Source: Akkermansiaceae bacterium UBA6138 (GTDB lineage: Bacteria; Verrucomicrobiota; Verrucomicrobiia; Verrucomicrobiales; DEV007). Taken from it: a stretch of DNA of 14,367 bases. The stretch covers positions 1 to 14,367 of the forward strand of contig DIVG01000084.1 of NCBI GenBank assembly GCA_002422425.1. Reading direction: 5' to 3'. Both the position numbers and the translations under genes were made by a program. Under the pieces are notes generated by a model. It was not told the origin of the DNA. It made no database searches and saw only the letters and a list, made by a program, of their open reading frames with translations. This document shows positions 6,969 to 14,367 of this stretch, piece after piece. Position 1 is the first letter of the stretch. Every line of letters begins with the position of its first letter.

Positions 6969-8588
6969 TTAATCTTTGTCCAGCACGGTCCGCCACTCTT
7001 TCGCGAGATCGGGCCGCTGCTGGGTGAAGACATTGATGACGTGTCCGGCAAAGCTTGATCCGGCCTTTGAGTAGAGGTCGAAGGCGGTATCGACGCCGAG
7101 TCCCCGCAGTTCGTGGATATCTTCGGAAAATTTGCCGGCCACGGCGACGACTCCCTGGAAGCCATGGCGCCGCAGGGTCTCGACGGCGTGGACGTTGGCG
7201 GTATGAGTCGGCATTGCGAGCACGGCGAGATCGAGTCCGTCGCGGGGACAGACGGTCTCCCAGAAGTCCGAGTCGGTCGCGTCGGCGAGCTTCACGTTGC
7301 GCTCCATTGTGAGGTGTTCGGCGACGGCGCCCGGGTCGCGATCAAAGCCGATCACGAGACCGGGAAAGCGTCCCTCGAGGGCATGATAAACGGCGAGACC
7401 GACCCGACCCATTCCAAATACGGCGACGCGTTCCCCTTTGCCGAGAGCGGGCAGATCGTCTTCGTGCGGGCATTTGATTTCCCATTTCTTGAGGGAGTCG
7501 CTGATGGGATCGTAGAGGGGTTCGGCGCGCCGATTGAGGGGCGCTGCGACAAGGAAACTGAACGACATGGCGAGAGCCACGGCGACGAGCCACTCGGCCC
7601 CGACGAGTCCCTGCGAGACCCCGAGAGCCATGACGATGAGGCCGAACTCGCTATAGGTCGAGAGCGAGGCGGACGCCATCCACGAGGTGCGGGCGCGCAG
7701 GCGGAAGCGAGTCAGCAGGGCGAAGAAGGCGACGCTTTTCAGCGGGAGCAGGAGGAGGAAGAGGAGCGACCAGCCCAGCCCCTGCCAGCTCAGCGATCCC
7801 TCGAGCCCGATCTGGAGAAAGAATCCGACGAGGAGCAGATCGGTGATGTCGTTGAGGGATTTCTTCAGTTCGCTCGCGCGCGGGTGTGCTCCGACGAGGA
7901 CTCCGACGAAGAGCGCTCCGAGATCGGCCTTGAGCCCGACGACGTCGAAGACCTTCGCCCCGATGACGAGGGCAAAAAAGAGGCCGCAGAGGGTGAGCAA
8001 TTCCCCATGGCCCGAACGGCTCACGATCCAGCCGAAGGCCGGCCGTGCGAGGAGGAGTATGGGGATCGCGAGGATCGCCCAGGCCGAGGGAATTTTTCCG
8101 GTCGAGACGGTGAGGAAAATGACGGCAAAGATATCCTGCATCACGAGGATGCCGATCGCGACCCGTCCGTGTGCTGCCCCGAGGTCGCCGTTTTCATCGA
8201 GCGCTTTCACGGCGAAGACGGTGCTGGAAAAGCTGAGGGCGAAGGCGAGGAGAAAGGCCGTCTGCCAGTCGAGCCCGAACGATGGCGCGAAAAAAATGGC
8301 GGCTCCGTAGAGTAAGGGCGCGAGAAGCAGGACGACGAACCCCGCGTGCACGGTGGTGCTGCCCCAGATCTCCGGGCGCATGAGGCTACGCACCCGCAGC
8401 TTCAACCCGATACTGAAGAGCAGCAGGGTCACCCCGAGATCGGAGACGCTGCGCAGAGTCTCTCCACCTTCTTTTCCGAGCGTCTGCAGCACAAAACCCG
8501 CGACAAGGAATCCGACAAGGGGCGGGAGACGGAATTGCCGGGCGACAAGGCCGAAAAGAAATGCAATCGCGATGAGGAGGACGTCCAT
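6969..8588 (-). CDS. Kef/YbaL-type monovalent cation:proton antiporter with TrkA-N domain
   Basis: Inner-membrane CPA2-family transporter, 539 residues from ATG 8588. Residues 1 to about 375 are a chain of hydrophobic segments (roughly 12 helices, PF00999) starting MDVLLIAIAFLFGLVAR, with family motifs LLLFSIGLKL, LVMQDIFAVIFL (Gln-Asp pair) and LKADLGALFVGVLVG. A cytoplasmic TrkA-N/RCK nucleotide-binding domain follows, with the Rossmann motif GMGRVG at 392-397 and an acidic residue ending the second strand (GFDRD). It likely exchanges K+ or Na+ for H+ under NAD(H) or ligand control; the exact ion is not readable. The frame stays open upstream to 8711, but that extension lacks family similarity, so the start was set at the first helix. 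It diverges from the next sulfatase and seems unrelated to desulfation, apart from possible ion or pH homeostasis. Confidence 0.93.
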   Translation of the reverse strand: MDVLLIAIAFLFGLVARQFRLPPLVGFLVAGFVLQTLGKEGGETLRSVSDLGVTLLLFSIGLKLRVRSLMRPEIWGSTTVHAGFVVLLLAPLLYGAAIFFAPSFGLDWQTAFLLAFALSFSSTVFAVKALDENGDLGAAHGRVAIGILVMQDIFAVIFLTVSTGKIPSAWAILAIPILLLARPAFGWIVSRSGHGELLTLCGLFFALVIGAKVFDVVGLKADLGALFVGVLVGAHPRASELKKSLNDITDLLLVGFFLQIGLEGSLSWQGLGWSLLFLLLLPLKSVAFFALLTRFRLRARTSWMASASLSTYSEFGLIVMALGVSQGLVGAEWLVAVALAMSFSFLVAAPLNRRAEPLYDPISDSLKKWEIKCPHEDDLPALGKGERVAVFGMGRVGLAVYHALEGRFPGLVIGFDRDPGAVAEHLTMERNVKLADATDSDFWETVCPRDGLDLAVLAMPTHTANVHAVETLRRHGFQGVVAVAGKFSEDIHELRGLGVDTAFDLYSKAGSSFAGHVINVFTQQRPDLAKEWRTVLDKD

Positions 8589-8670
8589 GAGTCGGGGGGA
8601 ATGGCGTTTGTTTAGCGGCGAACATGCCATGCCGGACACGAAATCGTCGCTTTTAGAACTCGCGATAGCG

Positions 8671-8699
8671 TTGACTCGGGGCACGGGACCCACCACATT
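8671..8699 (+). promoter_or_regulatory. Weak candidate promoter for the fifth sulfatase
   Basis: In the 130-base divergent gap, TTGACT (8671-8676) stands 17 bases from CACATT (8694-8699), about 20 bases before the ATG at 8719. Spacing is ideal but the -10 matches only 3 of 6 positions. No clear promoter for the divergent antiporter was found in the same gap. Confidence 0.2.
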
Positions 8700-8718
8700 T
8701 TCCGGGTTCACCCCCGTA

Positions 8719-10596
8719 ATGAAGATGATACGTCCCCGTTTACCTCACCTGTTCCTCTTCGCCTTTTTCCTTCACGCTTCGATCGCTCCCGCCGCCGGGA
8801 GGCCGAACATCGTCTTCATCATCTCGGACGATCAGGGCTACGGAGATCTCGGGCATACGGGGAATCCTGTCGTAAAAACACCGCACCTTGACGCCCTCGC
8901 GGCGGAGTCGTCGAGCCTCACGGATTTCCATGTCGCCCCGACCTGCTCTCCGACGCGGGCAGCTCTCTTGACTGGTCACTGGACCAATCGCACCGGCGTC
9001 TGGCACACCGTGAACGGCCGCTCCATGCTGCGTGAGAACGAGGTCACCGTCGCGGAGATGCTGGCCGACGCGGGTTATGCCACGGGACATTTCGGGAAGT
9101 GGCATCTCGGTGACAATTTTCCCTACCGCCCCGAGGATCGCGGCTTCTCCGAAGTCTACCGGCACGGCGGCGGCGGGGTGGGGCAGTCGCCCGATCTCTG
9201 GGACAACGCCTACTTTGACGGGCGTTACTTTCACAACGGGGAGATCGTCGAAGCCGGGGGATTCTGCACTGATGTCTTTTTCAAAGCGGCGCATCGTTTC
9301 ATCAGAGAAGAGGCCGGGAAGAAGCGTCCGTTCTTCGCCTACATCACCACGAACGCTCCTCACAGTCCCTACCATGCTCCTCAAAAATACCTCGATCTTT
9401 ACGAGGGGCAGGATCCCGTGATCGCCGCCTTTTACGGCATGATCACGAACATCGACGACAATGTCGGGGCGACGCGCGAGCTCTTGCGCGAGTTGGGCAT
9501 CGCGGAGAATACCCTCTTCATCTACACGACCGACAACGGAACCTCGTCCGGCGCGAAGGTCTTCAACGCGGGGATGCGCGGCGCAAAGGGGAGCGAATAC
9601 GAGGGCGGACACCGCGTCCCCTTCATCGCCCACTGGCCGGCGGCAGGGTGGAAAATCAAACACGTCGACGACACGCTCTGCCACGCCATCGATATCGTCC
9701 CGACTTTGCTCGAGATCACGGGGGCTGAGAAACCTGAGACGGTGAAGCTCGACGGCGTCTCGATCCGCACGCTCCTCGATCCTGCGGCGGAGGAGTCCGG
9801 CGTGCCCGAGGGACGATTTATCGTGACCGATTCGCAGCGGGTGCGGGATCCGATCAAGTGGAAGCAGACTGCAGTGATGTCCGGCAAATGGCGTCTCGTG
9901 AACGGGAAAGAACTCTACGACATCGCGAGCGATCCCGGGCAGGAGCGAAATCTTTACGCGGAGCAGCCCGATCGCGTCGCGGCAATGACCGCCTTTTACG
10001 AGGCCTGGTGGAGCGAGCTGGAGCCCACTTTTTCCCAAACGACGGAGATCTATCTGGGCCACCCGGATCATCCCGTCGTGAGCCTGACAGGACACGACTG
10101 GATCCAGGAAAATCTGCCGCCATGGAATCAGCAGCACATCCGCGAAGCAGCCGGCTACGGCCCGCCACGACCCGGCGGCGGCAAGGGCAACAAAGCGAAG
10201 GCGGCTCCCGCGGCGGGTGAACCCGTCCTCTCCAGACACGTCGGGCATTGGGCGGTCAAGGTCGTCGAAGCGGGCCGCTACCGTATCGCTCTGCGGCGCT
10301 GGCCTTTCGAGGCGGATGTCCCGATCAAGGCAGGATTGCCGGCCGGAGAAAATGTGCCGGGTGCCACTGTCGCCTTTCGCGCCCGTCCGGGCGTGGCCAT
10401 CCCCGCCGTGACCGCGACCCTGCGGATCGACGGGAAAGAGGTGGCAACAAAGCCGGTGGCGGAAGGCGATCTCGAAGTCGTCTTCGAAGCCGACCTCGCG
10501 GCGACCTCGCTGACGCTGGCTCCCTTTTTCACCGACGCCAAGGGGAACGAGGTCGGTGCCTACTTTGCGGTCGTGAGTCCGGTGGGGGGCGAGTGA
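8719..10596 (+). CDS. Secreted arylsulfatase with extra C-terminal beta-rich domain
   Basis: Type I sulfatase of 625 residues from ATG 8719, with a signal peptide (MKMIRPRLPHLFLFAFFLHASIAPAAG). Active-site elements: Asp37-Asp38 in SDDQGYGD, CSPTR with formylglycine Cys76, GKWHLG (Lys127, His129), NAPHSPY, and Asp272-Asn273 in TTDNG. The catalytic part ends near residue 480. A Gly/Pro/Lys/Ala-rich linker (about 481-502) leads to a beta-rich domain (503-622) with GHWAVKVVEAGRYRIALRRW, perhaps for carbohydrate binding or accessory contacts; I cannot assign a family. An open frame extends upstream to 8353, but it is antisense to the antiporter and lacks the signal peptide start. The gene diverges from the antiporter and its last 37 bases overlap the end of the convergent dehydratase gene. 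Substrate unknown. Confidence 0.95.
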   Translation: MKMIRPRLPHLFLFAFFLHASIAPAAGRPNIVFIISDDQGYGDLGHTGNPVVKTPHLDALAAESSSLTDFHVAPTCSPTRAALLTGHWTNRTGVWHTVNGRSMLRENEVTVAEMLADAGYATGHFGKWHLGDNFPYRPEDRGFSEVYRHGGGGVGQSPDLWDNAYFDGRYFHNGEIVEAGGFCTDVFFKAAHRFIREEAGKKRPFFAYITTNAPHSPYHAPQKYLDLYEGQDPVIAAFYGMITNIDDNVGATRELLRELGIAENTLFIYTTDNGTSSGAKVFNAGMRGAKGSEYEGGHRVPFIAHWPAAGWKIKHVDDTLCHAIDIVPTLLEITGAEKPETVKLDGVSIRTLLDPAAEESGVPEGRFIVTDSQRVRDPIKWKQTAVMSGKWRLVNGKELYDIASDPGQERNLYAEQPDRVAAMTAFYEAWWSELEPTFSQTTEIYLGHPDHPVVSLTGHDWIQENLPPWNQQHIREAAGYGPPRPGGGKGNKAKAAPAAGEPVLSRHVGHWAVKVVEAGRYRIALRRWPFEADVPIKAGLPAGENVPGATVAFRARPGVAIPAVTATLRIDGKEVATKPVAEGDLEVVFEADLAATSLTLAPFFTDAKGNEVGAYFAVVSPVGGE

Positions 10597-11555
10597 GTTG
10601 CCATCACCTCGCGCATCATGGCGGTGCTGGCGTTTCCTCCACTGAGGATCACGGCGACGCGCTGTCCCTGCCAGTCACGATGGTTTTTTTTCAACGCGGC
10701 CCACGCGAGAGCGCCCGACCCCTCGGCGAGGTTGTGGGTGTGGCGGATGAGATCGCCCATTCCCGCGAGGGCCTCGTCGTCGTTCACCGTGAGGATGTCG
10801 TGCGCGTAGTGGCGGATGTGGTCGAGCGCGTCGCGGTTCGGCGTTTTGCAGGCGACTCCCTCGGCGACGCGGGTCGTGCTCGACTGCTCGATAAACTCTC
10901 CCTGACGGAACGACAAGGCGTAAGCGGGAGCGTGTTCCGAGACGACGCCGATCAACTTGGTTTTTAATCCGAGAGCTTCCCGCGCCGCCGCCACTCCGCA
11001 GAAGCCCGAGCCGAGTCCGATCGGGACAAAGACCGCGTCGAGGTCGGGGACGGAGCGGAAAAGTTCGAGCCCGTAGGTGGCGACTCCGCGGACGAGCCAG
11101 GGGTGAAACGAGGGAACGGGGTGCAGTCCCTCTTTTGCGGCGATTTCGCGGGAAAATTCGAGGGCTTCCTGGAACTCGCGTCCGTGCTCGACGAGTTCGG
11201 CGCCGAGGGCGCGCATCGCGGCATTTTTCTCGGGATTGTTTCCGTGCGGCACGACGATGACGGCACGCAGGCCGCTCTCGCGGGCGGCGTAGGCGATGGA
11301 CTGGCCATGGTTGCCGGTCGTCGCGGCGACGATGCCGGGGACGCCGGGTTCGAGGCGGAGCAGTTCGTCGAGGTAAACAAGGCCGCCGCGGATTTTAAAA
11401 GCCCCGACAGGAGTGTGGTTTTCGTGTTTTACCCAGATCTCCAGCCCGAGCCCCGCCTCGAGGAGAGGCCAGCGGTAGGTCGGCGTTTCGCGGATGTGCG
11501 GTCGGATCAGTGCCTTGGCGGATTCGATCGCGGGCAGGTCGGGGAGGGGTTCCAT
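10560..11555 (-). CDS. PLP-dependent threonine/serine dehydratase-like enzyme
   Basis: Cytoplasmic fold-type II PLP enzyme, 331 residues from ATG 11555. The PLP-binding Lys is in HENHTPVGAFKIRGG (Lys54), the phosphate-cofactor loop region is TGNHGQS, and the C-terminal glycine-rich segment is LSGGNAST. The family removes ammonia from Thr, Ser or hydroxy-amino acids to give 2-oxo acids; the HENHTPVGAFK subgroup is not the classical biosynthetic IlvA, as no ACT regulatory domain follows. A TTG at 11570 would add five residues; the ATG is preferred. Neither start has a Shine-Dalgarno site. It is convergent with the fifth sulfatase, overlapping it by 37 bases, and divergent from the haem dehydrogenase gene. 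A role in sulfated-polysaccharide use is not evident. Serine racemase-like or threo-hydroxyaspartate dehydratase activity is possible. Confidence 0.9.
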   Translation of the reverse strand: MEPLPDLPAIESAKALIRPHIRETPTYRWPLLEAGLGLEIWVKHENHTPVGAFKIRGGLVYLDELLRLEPGVPGIVAATTGNHGQSIAYAARESGLRAVIVVPHGNNPEKNAAMRALGAELVEHGREFQEALEFSREIAAKEGLHPVPSFHPWLVRGVATYGLELFRSVPDLDAVFVPIGLGSGFCGVAAAREALGLKTKLIGVVSEHAPAYALSFRQGEFIEQSSTTRVAEGVACKTPNRDALDHIRHYAHDILTVNDDEALAGMGDLIRHTHNLAEGSGALAWAALKKNHRDWQGQRVAVILSGGNASTAMMREVMATHSPPTGLTTAK

Positions 11556-11671
11556 GGGATACTGGTGCAACGGGATTCCGGCGAGAGCAAGGGCGGGGAA
11601 AGCGGGCCAGCGTCATCACGTCCTCCATCGGGCTGGCATTCGGGAGAGGCTTCCGCTTTGATGGCGAAACT

Positions 11672-14367
11672 GTGAACCTGTCCCTTCGCTTTTTCCCTGT
11701 TGTCGTCCTCGCCGTTACTGCGCTTTCCTTTTCCGCCGAGCCCAATCTTCCGCACTGGATTTGGGTAAAAGCGGGCGATCGGATGGCCGTCGGAACCTGG
11801 TCGGCGAGTCACGCCTTTTCACTCGCCAATGTCCCGAAGAGCGCCACTCTGCGGGCCACGGCTGACTATGCCGGCCTGACGATCGCTATCAATGGCGAGG
11901 CAATCCTTTCGCTCGATCCCTACGATCCCCCCCGGGAGATCGAGGTGACGCGATTTCTCACGGAGGGTGCCAACGAGCTCACGATCACGGCGTCGGGCAC
12001 GGCGGGGCCGTCGGCAATCGCTCTCTCGCTCACGGTGCAGCCGGCCTCGGGCGAGGGGGTGACGATTCTTTCCTCACCCGAATGGGGCGACCCGGCGCTC
12101 CGCTCTTTAGGCCCGATCGACCCGCACCGGTGGGCGCTGAACGAGCTGCCCGACGTGAGTCCTTTCGCGGAATACAATCAGTGGAAAGAGGCCCTCGACG
12201 GAGAGACCGCGTCGCTCTCGCCGCTGCCGCCGGGCTTCGAAATCGAAAAAGTCCGCGACGCGGCGGAGGGCGAGGATTCGTGGGTTAGTCTCGCGATCGA
12301 TCCCAGGGGACGGCTCCTCATCGGCAAAGAGCAAAAGGGGATTTTGCGCCTGACTCTCTCCGACAATGGCGGCGAGGTCGTCGCGGTCGAGACGGTCGAG
12401 GATACCCTCAAAGAATGCCGCGGCCTCGCCTGGTCGGGCGACACGCTCTACGCCCATGCGAACAACAGCAAGGCGCTCTACACCCTGCGCGACACGGATG
12501 GCGATGATCAGTTCGACGAGATCCGGCTGATTCAGTCCACGGTTGGCGGACCCGGTCACGGTCGCAACGATATTGCCCTGCACGGGGACGCGATCCATCT
12601 CATCACCGGCGACGACATCGAAGTCCCCGCCGATTCCCCGCGTCGTGCCCCGCCCGAGCGCGGGGCGCCGAAGGAACTTGGTCACTGGATCCGACACACC
12701 GTCATCGACGGCAAGGTCGTGTGGGAGGCGATGAACCGCGGCCTCCGCAATCCCTACGGCATCGACTTCAATCCCGAGGGCGAGGCTTTTACCTATGATG
12801 CCGATAATGAGGGCGACGTGGGGCTGCCTTTCTATCGTCCGACCCGAATCAATCATCTCGTCTCGGGGGCGAACTACGGCTGGCATCAGGACCGTGGCAA
12901 TACACGCAGCTTTCCGATTGATGCGCCTGACAATGTGCCTACCAATTACGACATGGGCCGCGGATCGCCCACGGGGGTTAAGTTCGGGACGCGCAGCCAT
13001 TTTCCCTCGCCGTGGCGGGAGTCACTCTTCTCGCTCGACTGGGCCTATGGCCGTATCATCGCGGTAAACCTGACCCCGCAGGGCGCGAGCTACCTCGGGA
13101 GTGGAGAAGTTTTCCTCGAAGGACGGCCGCTCAATGTCACCGATCTCGACTTCGACGAGGCGGGTGCGATGTGGTTCGTGACGGGAGGGCGCAAGACAAA
13201 GTCGGCGCTCTATCGCGTTCGTTACACCGGGGCAAATGTCGATATCCCCGGGGCGGGGGAACAGGCCATCGCCAATGCCGATTATGCTGCTGCTGCGCGC
13301 GAGTCCCGGAAAAAACTCGAGCGTTTTCACGGCAGGGTCGATGCGGACGCTGTCCCGGAGTCATGGTCCTACCTCGGTCATCCCGACCCGTGGCTTCGCA
13401 GTGCCGCCCGCGTTGCGCTGGAGTGGCAGCCGCTCGAGACATGGCGAACCAGAGCCCTCGCGGCCGGTTCCGACACGGCGGGACTTACCGCCCTGCTCGC
13501 CCTGGCGCGGGTCGGGACGGATGAGGACAGGCGCGCCGTTAGTGGCGCCGCCGCGAAATTGTCCCTCGACGCGGCCGCCTCGCGCCTCGACAAGCTCACT
13601 CTGATGCGGGTGCACGAGCTGGCCGCTTACCCGACAGCGCCACAGGAAAGGGCCCTTATCGCCAAACAATTTCACGCCCTGCTTCCCGACCTTTCCGAAT
13701 CGGTTCATCGTGAACTTGTCCGTGGACTCATCGCGGTGGAGGCGGCGGGTGCGGTGAATTACGGTCTCGAGCGTCTCGCCTCCGCCACGGGTCAGATGGA
13801 GCGACTCCATTATCTTGAAGCGCTCAGCGAGGCGAAGAGCGGATGGGAACCCGGGCAGCGTGCGCTCTTTTTCACCGCCCTCGGGCATGCGAAGCGCTTT
13901 TCCTACGGCGACCGGTTTATGCTGTCGTTCTTTCAGACGCTCGAAGAGACGGCGCTCGCGAATGTCACCGACGAGGAAGATCGTAAAAAATTCACCGCTG
14001 TCCTCGCCGGGGAAGGGGAGGACACACTCGCGGCGGTGGCTCCCCGCCCCTTTGTGAAACACTGGACGATGGCCGACTTTCCGCTCGATGAAACGCTGCC
14101 CGAGCCCGACCTCGCGCGCGGCCGTGAGCTCTACAGCGCGGTCCTTTGCGCCGCCTGCCATGTCACCGGCACGACCGGTCGACCTGTCGGGCCCGATCTC
14201 ACCATGGTGGCGAGTCGCTTCAGTCCCCGCGATCTCCTCGAGTCCATCATCGATCCCTCACAGGTCGTGGCCGAGGTGCATCGTAGTATCCTTGTCACGA
14301 AGACAGACGGCAGCATTGTGCAGGGACGCATCGTGCAGAACGATTTCCGCGCCTCGACGCTCACGCT
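11672..14367 (+). CDS. PVC-type secreted beta-propeller dehydrogenase with haem c domain, 3' end outside window
   Basis: The frame is open from GTG 11672 to the window end (898 complete codons). A signal peptide (NLSLRFFPVVVLAVTALSFSA) puts it in the periplasm. Order of parts: a beta-sandwich, galactose-binding-like domain at about 28-130 (LTIAINGEAIL, EIEVTRFL); a beta-propeller of the putative membrane-bound dehydrogenase type (TIGR02604-like) at about 180-520, with LPPGFEIEKV, GHGRNDIAL and NRGLRNPYGIDF; a helical, HEAT-like region to about 800; then a haem-binding domain (TIGR02603-like) with CAACH at 826-830 (14147-14161), RPVGPDLT and DLLESIIDPS. The family is largely limited to Planctomycetes and Verrucomicrobia and is thought to oxidise sugars or alcohols with electrons passed to the haem; no biochemical substrate is known to me. 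No in-frame ATG, GTG or TTG was found in about 90 bases upstream, and there is no Shine-Dalgarno site. Confidence 0.92.
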   Translation, partial: MNLSLRFFPVVVLAVTALSFSAEPNLPHWIWVKAGDRMAVGTWSASHAFSLANVPKSATLRATADYAGLTIAINGEAILSLDPYDPPREIEVTRFLTEGANELTITASGTAGPSAIALSLTVQPASGEGVTILSSPEWGDPALRSLGPIDPHRWALNELPDVSPFAEYNQWKEALDGETASLSPLPPGFEIEKVRDAAEGEDSWVSLAIDPRGRLLIGKEQKGILRLTLSDNGGEVVAVETVEDTLKECRGLAWSGDTLYAHANNSKALYTLRDTDGDDQFDEIRLIQSTVGGPGHGRNDIALHGDAIHLITGDDIEVPADSPRRAPPERGAPKELGHWIRHTVIDGKVVWEAMNRGLRNPYGIDFNPEGEAFTYDADNEGDVGLPFYRPTRINHLVSGANYGWHQDRGNTRSFPIDAPDNVPTNYDMGRGSPTGVKFGTRSHFPSPWRESLFSLDWAYGRIIAVNLTPQGASYLGSGEVFLEGRPLNVTDLDFDEAGAMWFVTGGRKTKSALYRVRYTGANVDIPGAGEQAIANADYAAAARESRKKLERFHGRVDADAVPESWSYLGHPDPWLRSAARVALEWQPLETWRTRALAAGSDTAGLTALLALARVGTDEDRRAVSGAAAKLSLDAAASRLDKLTLMRVHELAAYPTAPQERALIAKQFHALLPDLSESVHRELVRGLIAVEAAGAVNYGLERLASATGQMERLHYLEALSEAKSGWEPGQRALFFTALGHAKRFSYGDRFMLSFFQTLEETALANVTDEEDRKKFTAVLAGEGEDTLAAVAPRPFVKHWTMADFPLDETLPEPDLARGRELYSAVLCAACHVTGTTGRPVGPDLTMVASRFSPRDLLESIIDPSQVVAEVHRSILVTKTDGSIVQGRIVQNDFRASTLT

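Noticed and set aside
7113..8315. Plus-strand open frame of 400 codons opposite the antiporter
   Set aside because: Very acidic and Gly/Glu-rich translation, as expected from the reverse complement of a membrane protein gene.
8589..8711. Upstream extension of the antiporter frame (41 residues)
   Set aside because: No similarity to the family N terminus; the first membrane helix starts right at ATG 8588.
8353..8718. Upstream extension of the fifth sulfatase frame
   Set aside because: It runs antisense through the antiporter start, has Arg/Ser/Pro-rich translation, and would bury the signal peptide 122 residues in.
8740..10248. Minus-strand open frame of 502 codons opposite the fifth sulfatase
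   Set aside because: Shadow of the sulfatase; low-complexity charged translation without recognisable domains.

Overview
This window looks like chromosomal DNA of a Planctomycetes/Verrucomicrobia (PVC) bacterium, more likely Verrucomicrobia. The main reason is the last gene, a secreted beta-propeller dehydrogenase with a C-terminal haem c domain of the Pirellula/Verrucomicrobium type. The crowd of secreted sulfatases, the high GC content and the general lack of Shine-Dalgarno sites also fit. Genes are tightly packed and no gap without a gene exceeds about 130 bases. No rRNA, tRNA, CRISPR array, insertion sequence or prophage gene is visible.

Layout. Positions 1-4418 hold three plus-strand sulfatase genes, probably one operon: an iduronate-2-sulfatase-like gene whose 5' end lies outside the window, then two arylsulfatases. 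A plus-strand Rpn-family (recombination-promoting nuclease, PD-(D/E)XK) gene follows at 4475-5437. It converges, with only 9 bases between stops, on a minus-strand arylsulfatase-A-like gene (5447-6844). Upstream of that, on the same strand, is a Kef-type cation:proton antiporter (6969-8588). A fifth sulfatase with an extra C-terminal beta domain is divergent from the antiporter (8719-10596). Its end overlaps the end of a PLP-dependent threonine/serine dehydratase-like gene (10560-11555, minus strand). From 11672 to the window end runs the haem-binding propeller dehydrogenase, incomplete at its 3' side.

How the genes may work together. All five sulfatases keep the Cys-x-Pro-x-Arg maturation motif and carry, or in the truncated one appear to carry, a signal peptide. 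They are dissimilar in sequence, so the locus probably removes sulfate from several positions of a sulfated polysaccharide in the periplasm. The propeller-haem protein could oxidise released sugars. Both ideas are inferences. No glycoside hydrolase, polysaccharide lyase or formylglycine-generating enzyme is present here, so the full pathway must lie elsewhere.

The most interesting signal is inside the Rpn gene. Three four-residue repeats (RQEG, RQEG, RQED) are followed at once by a perfect AGGAGG ribosome binding site and an in-frame ATG that would make a separate 48-residue C-terminal protein. This matches the published description of Rpn proteins as gene-within-gene toxin-antitoxin, antiphage systems.
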